From positions 1-64,000 of the forward strand of contig NZ_JAUSUG010000026.1 of assembly GCF_030813435.1 (NCBI RefSeq): 64,000 nt of DNA, read 5' to 3'. How positions within the stretch are numbered: the first letter of the stretch is position 1; each line of letters begins with the position of its first letter. A program made the translations under genes and the position numbers. The notes under the pieces were generated by a model. That model had not been told where the DNA came from. It made no database searches and saw only the letters and a program-made list of their open reading frames with translations. This DNA is from Evansella vedderi (GTDB lineage Bacteria > Bacillota > Bacilli > Bacillales > Salisediminibacteriaceae). Positions 32,878 through 41,608 of the stretch are shown one piece after another.

Positions 32878-34446
32878 ATGAAAAAGAATTCATTACGTTT
32901 TTTCCTATCACTCTTAGCATTAATTTTAATTATAGGTCTTATCGGCTGCAGTAGTGATTCCAGCCAAGGAACAAGTCAGAACCAAGATACAAGTTCAAAC
33001 GATTCAAGCTCAGATTCTTCAAATGATAATGAAAGTCAGGAACGAATGTCCGTAACGATTATGGCGCCATCTTTTTCACCTGAAGGATTAGACTCAGATA
33101 GCCCAGCATTAAAGGCGATTGAAGATTATACGAATATGGATATTAACCTACAATTAGTAGCTAATGCAAACTATGAGGATCGTTTTAATGTTACCCTAGC
33201 TTCCGGTGACCTTCCACATATTATGGTAGCTTACAAGACACCAAGCTTTATAAATGCAGCTAGGGATGGTGCATTTTGGGATATTACAGATTACTTAGAT
33301 GATTACGAGAATCTTAGACAAGCCAATGAGATTGTATTAAACAACACTTCTATTGATGGTCGAATTTACGGTGTATATCGTTCTCGTCCATTAGGAAGAA
33401 ATGCTGCAACAATTAATACAGAATGGTTAGATAACTTAGGGTTAGACATCCCTACTACTATTGACGAATTTTATGAAGTATTAAGAGCTTTCACCTATGA
33501 CGATCCAAACCAATCTGGACAAGATGATACGTATGGAATGGTAGTTTCTGAATGGGCAGGACCATGGAATACAATGCAAGTTTGGATGGGGGCCCCAAAC
33601 AAATGGGGTCATGATGAAAATGGCCAGTTGAAACCAGACTTCATGTTTGACGAATATCGTGAAGCACTACGTTTCTTCAAAAAATTATATGATGAAGGCT
33701 TAGTTAACGAAGACTTTGCCGTAATGGACTCCGGACAATGGTTTGATCCTATTGTGAATGGTACTGCTGGTGTAGTAGTAGACGTTGCTGACCAAGCGAA
33801 TCGATTACAAAATAGAATTACAGAAAATTACACAGAAGACGATATTATCCTAGACGTTTTCGGTGCAGTGGAAGGACCACACGGGTTACGTAATCTTCCA
33901 ACGGCAGGATATCATGGTGTATTGGCAATCTCTAGAACATCAGTAACAACAGAAGAGGAGTTAAGAAGAGTATTACAATTCCTAAATGATTTAAATGACG
34001 AAGTACCCCAAAACCTCGCTTATAACGGTGTTGAAGGGATTCACCATGAAGTGAATGATGGTGTATTAGACATTATTGCTCAAAGAGATGGCGGTACGTT
34101 GTTTGATCGTGAAGTACGTGACTTGAATCAATTCCAAATGCATGTTTCTGGAGATTTATTTTTAAAGGCTCCACAAACTGCATTACAAAAGAGACAAGAC
34201 GAAGTAATGGAAGCTAATATGGATATTGTTGTTGCGAATCCAGCAGAACCATTAATTTCACCTACGTATACAGAAAGAGGACAACAACTAGATAATATTA
34301 TTGATGATGCTCGCATTAAGTTCATCGTTGGTCAAATTGATGAGGATGGATTAGACGAAGCGATTGCATTATGGTTACGTTCTGGTGGAGAAGAATATAT
34401 TGCAGAAATTAACGAAGCTTATCAAATTGCTCAAGCTGCACAGTAA
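32878..34446 (+). CDS. lplA: LplA-like lipoprotein binding protein
   Basis: 522 residues from the ATG that opens a lipoprotein signal peptide (MKKNSLRFF, hydrophobic stretch, LIGC with Cys24). The long upstream in-frame stretch from 32779 is not signal-like and is rejected. The linker is Ser/Asp/Asn-rich and is followed by the YtcQ/LplA-type binding domain (EDYTNMDINLQLVANANYED, VAYKTPSFINAARDGAFWDI). Together with the two permeases and the YetA-like gene before it, it matches the B. subtilis yetA-lplABC order, so rhamnogalacturonan oligosaccharides are the likely ligand. Confidence 0.82.
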   Translation: MKKNSLRFFLSLLALILIIGLIGCSSDSSQGTSQNQDTSSNDSSSDSSNDNESQERMSVTIMAPSFSPEGLDSDSPALKAIEDYTNMDINLQLVANANYEDRFNVTLASGDLPHIMVAYKTPSFINAARDGAFWDITDYLDDYENLRQANEIVLNNTSIDGRIYGVYRSRPLGRNAATINTEWLDNLGLDIPTTIDEFYEVLRAFTYDDPNQSGQDDTYGMVVSEWAGPWNTMQVWMGAPNKWGHDENGQLKPDFMFDEYREALRFFKKLYDEGLVNEDFAVMDSGQWFDPIVNGTAGVVVDVADQANRLQNRITENYTEDDIILDVFGAVEGPHGLRNLPTAGYHGVLAISRTSVTTEEELRRVLQFLNDLNDEVPQNLAYNGVEGIHHEVNDGVLDIIAQRDGGTLFDREVRDLNQFQMHVSGDLFLKAPQTALQKRQDEVMEANMDIVVANPAEPLISPTYTERGQQLDNIIDDARIKFIVGQIDEDGLDEAIALWLRSGGEEYIAEINEAYQIAQAAQ

Positions 34447-34469
34447 CATATAGCAGAAGTAACTAATGA

Positions 34470-34497
34470 AGCAGGGGGTTAAAACCCTCCTGCTTTT
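34470..34497 (+). terminator. Attenuator-like hairpin after the binding protein
   Basis: AGCAGG-GGGTT pairs with AACCC-T-CCTGCT (one bulge), followed by TTTT. It lies between binding-protein and permease genes of one operon, so partial termination is likely, giving more binding protein than permease. Confidence 0.65.
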
Positions 34498-34522
34498 CAT
34501 TACAGAAAGGAGAAAAATAATT

Positions 34523-35482
34523 ATGCCAAAAGTAGAAACGAGCCAAAGGATACCAGTGCAACAACTTCCGACTAATAAAGTAACGAAATGGCAAATGATT
34601 GTAAGAGATAAATGGCTCTACTTCTTATTAATACCAGGACTTATTTGGTTCATCGTTTTTCGATATGTACCGATGTGGGGAACGTTAATTGCCTTTCAAA
34701 ATTATTCTCCTTTTTTAGGTTTTTGGGGAAGTGAGTGGGTTGGATTTACTCATTTTGAACGATTATTCCAGAATCCTGATTTTTATAGAATATTAAGAAA
34801 CACATTGATACTAGCTTTATATGAGACTCTTTTTGTTTTCCCAGCTCCCATTATTTTAGCGTTAATGTTAAATGAAATTCGATTTACTGCCTATAAAAGA
34901 ACGATTCAAACGTTGGTTTATTTCCCAAATTTCTTGTCCTGGGTTATTGTAGCTAGTTTAACCTACGTATTTTTTACAACTAGTGGAGGAATTGTGAATG
35001 TTATTATTGAGAGGTTTACAGGTAGCACAATCTTCTTCCTAGGAGATCCTGAGTGGTTCCGTACGATGATCATTGGACAACAAATTTGGAAAAATGTTGG
35101 GTTTGGAACCATTATTTTCTTAGCAGCCCTTGCAAACGTTAGTAAGGAACAATATGAAGCTGCAATTGTAGATGGTGCTGGAAGGTTTAGAAGAATGTGG
35201 CACGTTACCTTACCAGCAATTAGACATGTTATTGTCATTTTGTTAATTCTAAATATGGGTAACTTTCTTGATCAAGGGTTCCAGCAAATTTACTTAATGA
35301 CAAACTCCCTTAATAGATCTGTTGCCGATGTATTTGATGTCTATATTTACTTCTCTGGTATTACGCAAGGAGCATTTAGCCATAGTACAGCGGTTGGTTT
35401 ATTTAAAGGAGTTGTAGGAATTATATTAATTCTAACTACGAGATATATAGCTAAAAAATTAAAGCAAGAAACGTTATTTTAA
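34523..35482 (+). CDS. lplB: LplB-like ABC transporter permease
   Basis: 319 residues from the ATG preceded by AAAGGAG. It has six membrane segments and the EAA loop YEAAIVDGAGRFRRMWHVTL near residues 211-230, of the YteP/LplB subfamily. The length matches LplB. It forms the channel with the LplC-like permease. No ATPase is encoded nearby. Confidence 0.87.
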   Translation: MPKVETSQRIPVQQLPTNKVTKWQMIVRDKWLYFLLIPGLIWFIVFRYVPMWGTLIAFQNYSPFLGFWGSEWVGFTHFERLFQNPDFYRILRNTLILALYETLFVFPAPIILALMLNEIRFTAYKRTIQTLVYFPNFLSWVIVASLTYVFFTTSGGIVNVIIERFTGSTIFFLGDPEWFRTMIIGQQIWKNVGFGTIIFLAALANVSKEQYEAAIVDGAGRFRRMWHVTLPAIRHVIVILLILNMGNFLDQGFQQIYLMTNSLNRSVADVFDVYIYFSGITQGAFSHSTAVGLFKGVVGIILILTTRYIAKKLKQETLF

Positions 35483-35527
35483 GAGTCTGTTCAAAAAGGT
35501 CGTTTTTTGAGGTTTTTGAACAGACTC
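35483..35527 (+). terminator. Perfect 15-bp hairpin between the permeases
   Basis: GAGTCTGTTCAAAAA (35483-35497) pairs exactly with TTTTTGAACAGACTC (35513-35527). It starts right after the permease stop. There is no T run behind it on the + strand, so its role may be message stabilisation or attenuation. Confidence 0.7.
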
Positions 35528-35597
35528 GAAGAAATGAGCGGAGCCATTGCCCATATACTTTTTAAATAAAAAAACTTTAATAGGAGGGAAATTGGTT

Positions 35598-36467
35598 ATG
35601 AAATCACATAATACTCCAATGGGCCGAGTATTTGATGTGTTTAATCACATCATATTAGCCCTTATCGCACTTGCTATGATCGTACCGTTCCTATATGTAA
35701 TTGCGGGTTCCTTTGCTACGGAAGCCGAGTTAGCAAGAAGACCTTTTTTCATTTTTCCAGAGACTTTTACAACTGGAGCTTATCAATATATCTTTTCCAC
35801 TCCTACCTTCATTAGAAGTATCGGTGTATCCATTTGGGTAACCGTCGTAGGAACGATCGTAAGTTTATCTTTAACATTAATGATGGGATATGCTTTATCT
35901 AAATCTCGTTTATTAGGTAAAAATGTCATCATCTACCTTGTTATCTTTACTATTATTTTCCAGGGAGGGATGATCCCTACTTACCTATTAGTTAGAGATT
36001 TAGGTTTATTAAACTCCCTGTGGGCATTAATTCTACCGATTGCCATGAATCCAATGTGGTTAATTATCGTCATCTCCTTCTTCCGAAGTTTGCCTAATGA
36101 ATTGGAAGAATCAGCAAAAATAGATGGCGCATCGGATATAAAGATATTTTTGAGCATAGCTTTACCTTTATCAAAGCCTATTATTGCTACTTTCACACTG
36201 TTCTATGCTGTTCAATACTGGGGAGACTACTTTAATGCCTTATTATATATATCCGATAATGCAAAGTATCCTGTCATGTTGTTACTACAAAACATTATGA
36301 CGATGGCTGATATGAGATTTGGAGAAGTGGATGCGTTAGTGGAGCAACCGGATCAGTCACTAAAATTAGCTGTAATCGTAGTTGCAACACTGCCAATTAT
36401 GTTTGTGTATCCATTCCTCCAAAAACATTTCGCCAAAGGTATGTTATTAGGGTCTGTTAAAGGATAG
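35598..36467 (+). CDS. lplC: LplC-like ABC transporter permease
   Basis: 289 residues from the ATG behind AGGAGGG; the upstream in-frame ATG at 35547 is rejected. It has six membrane segments and the EAA loop LEESAKIDGASDIKIFLSIA near residues 185-204. It pairs with the LplB-like permease. The C-terminus KHFAKGMLLGSVKG is typical of MalG-type subunits. Confidence 0.87.
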   Translation: MKSHNTPMGRVFDVFNHIILALIALAMIVPFLYVIAGSFATEAELARRPFFIFPETFTTGAYQYIFSTPTFIRSIGVSIWVTVVGTIVSLSLTLMMGYALSKSRLLGKNVIIYLVIFTIIFQGGMIPTYLLVRDLGLLNSLWALILPIAMNPMWLIIVISFFRSLPNELEESAKIDGASDIKIFLSIALPLSKPIIATFTLFYAVQYWGDYFNALLYISDNAKYPVMLLLQNIMTMADMRFGEVDALVEQPDQSLKLAVIVVATLPIMFVYPFLQKHFAKGMLLGSVKG

Positions 36468-36560
36468 AGTAATAGGGTTTCCCCTAGTAGGCGCGCAGTA
36501 AGTGGAGCCATTGCGATATACTTTTACGCTATAATATATGGTAAAGGGAGGGGGGATTGA

Positions 36561-39020
36561 ATGGGGAATATAAGGGATGAATTTATTAATCCGCCAGAAG
36601 AATATACTCCTATACCCTTCTGGTTTTGGAACGATGATTTAAGGAAAGAAGAAATTTTACGGCAGATTCATGACTTTAAGGATAAGGGTGTGACTGGATT
36701 TGTGTTGCACCCCCGGATTGGAATTCCAAAGGAAATTGGCTATTTATCTGATTTTTTTATGGAGCTTGTTCACGCAGCAGTAAGCGAAGCACATAAATTA
36801 GGGATGACGGTTATTTTATATGATGAAGGTATGTATCCATCTGGGTCTGCAAATGGTCAAGTAGTGAAAGAGAACCCTCAGTATGCCAGCCGTGGCCTTA
36901 AGATGGTGGAACATGCTTGTCAGCCTGGAGAAAATAAAATCACCGTGGAATTATTAGAAGGAGAAGAATTAGTTTCGATTCAAGTTGTAGAAAAGCATAG
37001 TCACTCTACCGTTCATTTGGAAAATACGAAAATACTAGATAAAACAAAGAATAGACTTTCCTTTACTCCCCCTACTAAAAACAACTGGTCCATATTGTTT
37101 TTCATTGAAACCTATACAAAAGGCACCATTCGAGGCATTCATTTTGGGGAAGATGATGGGGAGGAAGAGGCCCCTCCATCTGCAGACTTACTAAATCCAG
37201 ATGCCGTACGGACTTATATCCGTCTTACCCATGAAAAATATTATACCGCTTTAAAAGAATACTTTGGGAATACTGTCATTGCAATGTTTACGGATGAACC
37301 AGATATGCTTGGGAGAAACGCACTCCCGAACTTAAAACCTTGGACCCGAGGTTTTTTAGATTTCTTTAAGAAGAATGGAAACAAGGAGTCGGATTTACCT
37401 GCCCTTTGGTTTGAAGCAGGGGAACGTACAATAGGAATTAGAAAGAAATTTCAAAAAACATTAAATGAAAGATTGACCGTTTCCTACTATAAACCTATTA
37501 GTGACTGGTGTACCACACATGGGATAGCCTTAACGGGACATCCAGCAAATAGTGATGATATCGGACTATTAGACCATTTTCAGATACCAGGGCAGGACGT
37601 GGTTTGGCGCTGGGTAGCACCTGAGGATGGAAAGTCTTTAGTAGGAGAGCATTCCACTGCGGGAAAGTGTTCTGCTGATGCAGCAAGGCATAGGGGAAGA
37701 CGAAGAAACTTAAACGAAGTATTAGGAGTATGTGGAAAAGAAAGTGGTTGGGCATTAAGTCCAGGGGATATGAAATGGTATTTTGATTGGTTATTTGTGA
37801 GAGGGGTAAATCTCATATGTCCCCATGCATTTTATTATTCTGTTGATGGAAAAAGAAGAAGTCACGAAAGACCGCCGGATGTGGGACCTAATAATAATTG
37901 GTGGCCTTACTACAAGCTGTTTGCTCAGTATATTAAACGGATGAGTGCCTTAATGACCGATAGTGTAAATAAAACGGATATTGCCGTTTTGTGCGAAGAG
38001 GACCACTTACCTTGGAAAATAGTAAAGCCCCTTTACGAAACCCAAATAGAGTTCAATTACTTGGAAGAGTCTTTACTTTTAAAGAAGTGTCAAGTAGAAA
38101 AGGGATGTATCCATATTGAGAGGCAAACCTATAAGGTCGTTATTGTAGAAAATACGAAGTTATTAGGGGAAGACACCATTATAAGATTAAAATCTCTTAT
38201 TGAAGAAGGCGGTCATGTGATTATACTAAGTAATGAGACCGGAACCGAGATAAAAGGATCTATTACTATTTATAATGAAACATCAATTATACAAGCCTTA
38301 GATACGGTAAGGGAGCGGCAACTATTGTTAACTCCCAATAATAAAGCTATCAGGATTAGCAAAATAGAAAAGCAAGGGTTTATTTTTTATGTTGTAGTAA
38401 ATGAAGGGGAAGAGAATTATAAAGGAAGTTTATTAGTAAACGAAAAAGGGAAGGTGGAACGTTGGGATCCGTGGGATGGAACCATTGAAAGTGTCCATGT
38501 TAAGCATTCTGGTCCTAATATAGCTATTCCTATTGTTGTAAACAGGCGGGAATCATTTGTTTATTGTGTTGATCCTAAGACAGAACAGTTACTAACGCAT
38601 AATGTCAAAAGGATAACTAAATCAAATAAGAGTTTGTCACTACCTGATAATTGGTCTATCAGAAGTGAGACGGCTTTATTAGAGAAAAATGAGTTGGAGT
38701 CATGGAGCAATTGGGATGACATGAAACACTTCTCAGGAACACTTATTTATGAAAATACATTTGAAATAAGGGAAGAAGAAATGGAGAAAGCTATTATTCT
38801 TGATCTTGGAGAAGTGTATGAAATAGCAAGGGTATCCATCAACGCCAAGGAAATAGGGGTAAAAATGTGGGCTCCTTACCGATATGAAATTATAAACAAA
38901 CACATAAAACTAGGTAAAAATACATTGAGGATAGAAGTAACCAATAGTAAGGCAAATGAGATAGATAAAATGAGTCTAAGATCAGGATTAATCGGACCTG
39001 TCTCCATAGAAATCACATAG
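36561..39020 (+). CDS. GH106-like glycoside hydrolase
   Basis: 819 residues, no signal peptide. It begins with FINPPEEYTPIPFWFWND, followed by a TIM-barrel part with GVTGFVLHPRIG, VILYDEGMYPSG and FTDEPDM, as in GH106 alpha-L-rhamnosidases and their shorter unassigned relatives. The last 150 residues form a galactose-binding-like beta-sandwich (FSGTLIYENTFEI ... NTLRIEVTNSKANE). Its place after a YetA/Lpl block suggests rhamnose removal from imported rhamnogalacturonan pieces; the substrate is inferred. GGGAGGGGGG lies just upstream of the ATG. Confidence 0.72.
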   Translation: MGNIRDEFINPPEEYTPIPFWFWNDDLRKEEILRQIHDFKDKGVTGFVLHPRIGIPKEIGYLSDFFMELVHAAVSEAHKLGMTVILYDEGMYPSGSANGQVVKENPQYASRGLKMVEHACQPGENKITVELLEGEELVSIQVVEKHSHSTVHLENTKILDKTKNRLSFTPPTKNNWSILFFIETYTKGTIRGIHFGEDDGEEEAPPSADLLNPDAVRTYIRLTHEKYYTALKEYFGNTVIAMFTDEPDMLGRNALPNLKPWTRGFLDFFKKNGNKESDLPALWFEAGERTIGIRKKFQKTLNERLTVSYYKPISDWCTTHGIALTGHPANSDDIGLLDHFQIPGQDVVWRWVAPEDGKSLVGEHSTAGKCSADAARHRGRRRNLNEVLGVCGKESGWALSPGDMKWYFDWLFVRGVNLICPHAFYYSVDGKRRSHERPPDVGPNNNWWPYYKLFAQYIKRMSALMTDSVNKTDIAVLCEEDHLPWKIVKPLYETQIEFNYLEESLLLKKCQVEKGCIHIERQTYKVVIVENTKLLGEDTIIRLKSLIEEGGHVIILSNETGTEIKGSITIYNETSIIQALDTVRERQLLLTPNNKAIRISKIEKQGFIFYVVVNEGEENYKGSLLVNEKGKVERWDPWDGTIESVHVKHSGPNIAIPIVVNRRESFVYCVDPKTEQLLTHNVKRITKSNKSLSLPDNWSIRSETALLEKNELESWSNWDDMKHFSGTLIYENTFEIREEEMEKAIILDLGEVYEIARVSINAKEIGVKMWAPYRYEIINKHIKLGKNTLRIEVTNSKANEIDKMSLRSGLIGPVSIEIT

Positions 39021-39061
39021 AAATAAAAAAGATTATCCTTTAAGGGAGAGTTTAAATGATA

Positions 39062-39112
39062 CAAAGATGTCTCAAAAGGTAAGTTTTTAACCTTTTGAGA
39101 CATCTTTGATTT
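39062..39112. terminator. Bidirectional terminator between convergent genes
   Basis: CAAAGATGTCTCAAAAGG (39062-39079) pairs perfectly with CCTTTTGAGACATCTTTG (39091-39108), an 18-base stem. It serves the GH106-like gene (+) and the acetamidase gene (-). Confidence 0.85.
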
Positions 39113-40046
39113 ATTTGAAAATATTCAACGGTAAGAATGCAGAAACAAGATAATGTGGAATGTCTACCACTTCACTTATTTTTAGATCTACTGCCACACT
39201 ACATAAGGCATAAGCCTCTTGATCCGTTATCCCATAGTTAGAGGTTAGATATTCAATCATATACATAATTGATTTTCTCGTTGCATCCATTAAGTTTTCA
39301 CCATAGCCGGTAGTTGCATGATACCCCTTTCTATCAAGACCAGGTGTTAATGGACCGGGTGCTGTAGTAAATTGTGGCTCTTGAATTTGCATCCCCTTGT
39401 GCAGTTTGAAGCGGAGCTGTAGATCAATAGGGGCTTCAATTGCTGTTCCACAAACTTCCCCATCTCCTTGTGCCGCATGGGTATCTCCTACAGAAAATAA
39501 TGCTCCATCGACCCAAACAGGTAAATATAATTTGGTACCCTTTGTAAGGTGACGTATATCCATATTTCCACCGTTTTTTCTTGGTGGAACGACACTGTGC
39601 TGACCAGGTTCAGGAAGTGCTACCCCTATTGTTCCGGGGAAAGGATTTGTTGGAATTTCAATTCCATGCAAAAATTCAGCGGACTGGTTATTCTTCAAGT
39701 CCCAGATTTTTAAATAAGGGTCAGCGAAATAGTCGTTTAATAAACCAAACCCTGGGATGATGGCAGTCCACCCCCAGCTTTGCATTCCGAAACTTTCAAT
39801 TTCCACTTCCAGCGTATCCCCTGGTTTTGCCCCTTCAATATAAACAGGGCCAGTAACAGGATTTACATTACTAAAATCGAGCTTCGGAACATCTTTTGTT
39901 GTGGATTTAGGAGACAGTTGCCCTCCAGATGAATCCACTACCTCAAAATAAACACTCTTTCCCGGTGCAATAGAAAGGACAGGCTCCAAACTATTATCCC
40001 AAGCATTATGGTGGCAATGACGATGAATTGTATGATCATGTCTCAT
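39111..40046 (-). CDS. Acetamidase/formamidase family protein
   Basis: 311 residues on the minus strand; GGGAGG precedes the ATG. It is a FmdA/AmdA-type amidohydrolase with a His-rich start (HDHTIHRHCHHNAWD), KPGDTLEVEIE, GTIGVALPEPGQHSVVPPR and GDTHAAQGDGEVCGTAIE. It releases ammonia from short amides and may supply nitrogen. It is opposite to its neighbours and probably independent of the sugar genes. Confidence 0.88.
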   Translation of the reverse strand: MRHDHTIHRHCHHNAWDNSLEPVLSIAPGKSVYFEVVDSSGGQLSPKSTTKDVPKLDFSNVNPVTGPVYIEGAKPGDTLEVEIESFGMQSWGWTAIIPGFGLLNDYFADPYLKIWDLKNNQSAEFLHGIEIPTNPFPGTIGVALPEPGQHSVVPPRKNGGNMDIRHLTKGTKLYLPVWVDGALFSVGDTHAAQGDGEVCGTAIEAPIDLQLRFKLHKGMQIQEPQFTTAPGPLTPGLDRKGYHATTGYGENLMDATRKSIMYMIEYLTSNYGITDQEAYALCSVAVDLKISEVVDIPHYLVSAFLPLNIFK

Positions 40047-40068
40047 TAAAAATACCTCCCATTATTTA

Positions 40069-40097
40069 CATGGGGACGGTTCCCATGCCTTTTTTTT
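40069..40097 (+). terminator. Small hairpin with T-tract upstream of the PHP gene
   Basis: CATGGG (40069-40074) and CCCATG (40082-40087) enclose GACGGTT, followed by a run of eight T. It resembles the GGGGACGG element at 41037. It lies in a divergent promoter region, so a termination role for a known gene is not obvious. Confidence 0.35.
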
Positions 40098-40223
40098 CGT
40101 GAAGCGAAATTTCTTGTATGTAAGTAATTACATTCTAGGTTAATTATCCAAATTCCTCCATAATAGAGTATACTCATACTATACATTTATAATGGAAAAT
40201 TAAACAAAAGGAGGTAATTTATA

Positions 40224-41030
40224 ATGAAGTTTGATTTACATACCCATCATTATCGTTGTGGGCATGCCAGTGGCGAAATTAGGAATTACATAGAGGCAGG
40301 GGTAGAAAGGGGCTTGTCCGTAATTGGTATTTCCGATCACTCTCCATTTTTTTGGAGTGAGGAAGATCAATATAAACCGGGGATTGCCATGGCAAAAAGT
40401 GATTTCCAGAACTATATAAATGAGGTCTTGGCTTTAAAGGAGGAGTACGAAGGGAAAATCGATGTTCTTTTAGGTATTGAATCTGACTTTTTTCCAGAAC
40501 ATATTGAAATATATAAGCAAGCATACGAGAAGGTACCTTTTGATTATATTATTGGTTCCGTTCATTTTTCCGGAGGGAAAAGTATTTTCGATAAGACTCT
40601 TTTCCATGAAACAGATAAGAAAAGAAAGGTTGAAATCAAAGAGGAGTATTATGGACTTATTATGGAATCAGCACGGTCGGGTATGTTTCAAATTTTAGGA
40701 CATATTGACGCCATGAAAGGATTTTACCCTGCCTTTTCCGAAATTGCTACTCCAGAGGTAGAAACAGCATTAAAAGTCATTGGAGAATGTGGTATTGCCA
40801 TCGAAGTGAATACCTCCGCCAAAAATAAAGATGCGGAAGGATGGTACCCATCTGATGATATTCTCGAAAAAGCACTTTATTATGGTGTAGATATTTCATT
40901 CGGATCTGATTCCCACGTACCAGAAAGAGTGGGAGATGAATTTGAATTAGTATGTAAAAAGTTAAAAGAAATCGGCTTTCAACGAATGGTTTATTATAAA
41001 AAGAAACAAAAACAAATAGTGAAGATATAA
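40224..41030 (+). CDS. PHP-domain histidinol-phosphatase
   Basis: 268 residues, the usual length of the HisK/HisJ-type enzyme of Bacillaceae. It has PHP metal motifs HTHHYRCGHA at the start, GISDHSPF (about 36-43), GSVHFSGG, GHIDAMK and SDSHVPE near the C-terminus. It would dephosphorylate L-histidinol phosphate in histidine synthesis. Some close relatives are of unknown specificity, so a sugar-phosphate role cannot be excluded. AAAGGAGGT precedes the ATG. Confidence 0.82.
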   Translation: MKFDLHTHHYRCGHASGEIRNYIEAGVERGLSVIGISDHSPFFWSEEDQYKPGIAMAKSDFQNYINEVLALKEEYEGKIDVLLGIESDFFPEHIEIYKQAYEKVPFDYIIGSVHFSGGKSIFDKTLFHETDKKRKVEIKEEYYGLIMESARSGMFQILGHIDAMKGFYPAFSEIATPEVETALKVIGECGIAIEVNTSAKNKDAEGWYPSDDILEKALYYGVDISFGSDSHVPERVGDEFELVCKKLKEIGFQRMVYYKKKQKQIVKI

Positions 41031-41036
41031 TAGTTT

Positions 41037-41083
41037 GGGGACGGTTTTGGATGGAATTTTCTAAGACCTGTCCCTATTTTTTG
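41037..41083 (+). terminator. Terminator after the PHP gene
   Basis: GGGACGG (41038-41044) pairs with CTGTCCC-type bases (41068-41074, one G-U), followed by TATTTTTT. The loop is long (23 bases), so the confidence is moderate. Confidence 0.5.
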
Positions 41084-41316
41084 ATTCTTCCTTGGTTTAT
41101 GTTAATATATTTATTAATGATCTGTAGAAGTTGTCCCTAGAAAAAAAGGTCAAAAAAATAATATAAACTTCTAAAAATATCCTTATTTTTATAACGTAAG
41201 ACCTAATCCTTAAGAGTTCGATTAGGTTAAATTACCCATGGAGAGTGATGGTAATCTCTAGTAACATTAATTTATAGATAAATAATTAATAAATATATTT
41301 TTTATTTATCTTGTTT

Positions 41317-41330
41317 TGAAAGCGGTTTAA
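41317..41330 (+). promoter_or_regulatory. cre-like site before the arabinanase genes
   Basis: TGAAAGCGGTTTAA matches the cre consensus at 13 of 14 positions. It lies about 280 bases before the gene, with a repeat element in between. Confidence 0.55.
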
Positions 41331-41456
41331 AAGGAAGGGGGAGAGAAATTTATAAAGTGGTAAACAGTCGTCTAAGCATTACATAAGGCGAGATTAATCT
41401 TCATTTACCAACCGACTAGTGATTCCTTACTTAAGGAATAAGTAAAGGATAGTTTT

Positions 41457-41597
41457 TATAAAAGGCTGTTATCGCAAACTTTGTTACTTGCTTTAAAAGC
41501 TTGGGAAAGTGGAAAGCGTCCGCATGTAGCGTATCCAAGCAAAAAAATATGATTAAAAACAACAAGCTATACGATAAAAGCCTTATAAAAAGAGAGG
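41457..41597 (+). repeat. Dispersed element, copy G, short and TIR-bounded
   Basis: The left end AAGGCTGTTATCGCAAAC and the reverse complement of the right end AAGGCTTTTATCGTATAG are imperfect inverted repeats (about 24 bases, with a flanking TTATAA-like sequence). Inside are TTTAAAAGCTTGGGAAAGTG and GAAAGCGTCCGCATGTAGCG, the two outer parts of copy C with the middle deleted. It ends about 12 bases before the arabinanase start, so it forms the message leader. Confidence 0.75.
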
Positions 41598-41608
41598 AGA
41601 ATTATTTA

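Larger units (their letters stand above)
41084..41608. other. Gap before the first arabinanase: cre-like site and repeat element
   Basis: About 520 bases without a gene. It holds a cre-like site (41317) and a TIR-bounded element (41457-41597). The part 41090-41310 is AT-rich with no feature I can name. Confidence 0.6.

Noticed and set aside
41501-41608. Longer N-terminus of the first arabinanase
   Set aside because: These codons lie in a dispersed repeat element and would bury the signal peptide; ATG 41609 has AGAGAGGAG upstream.
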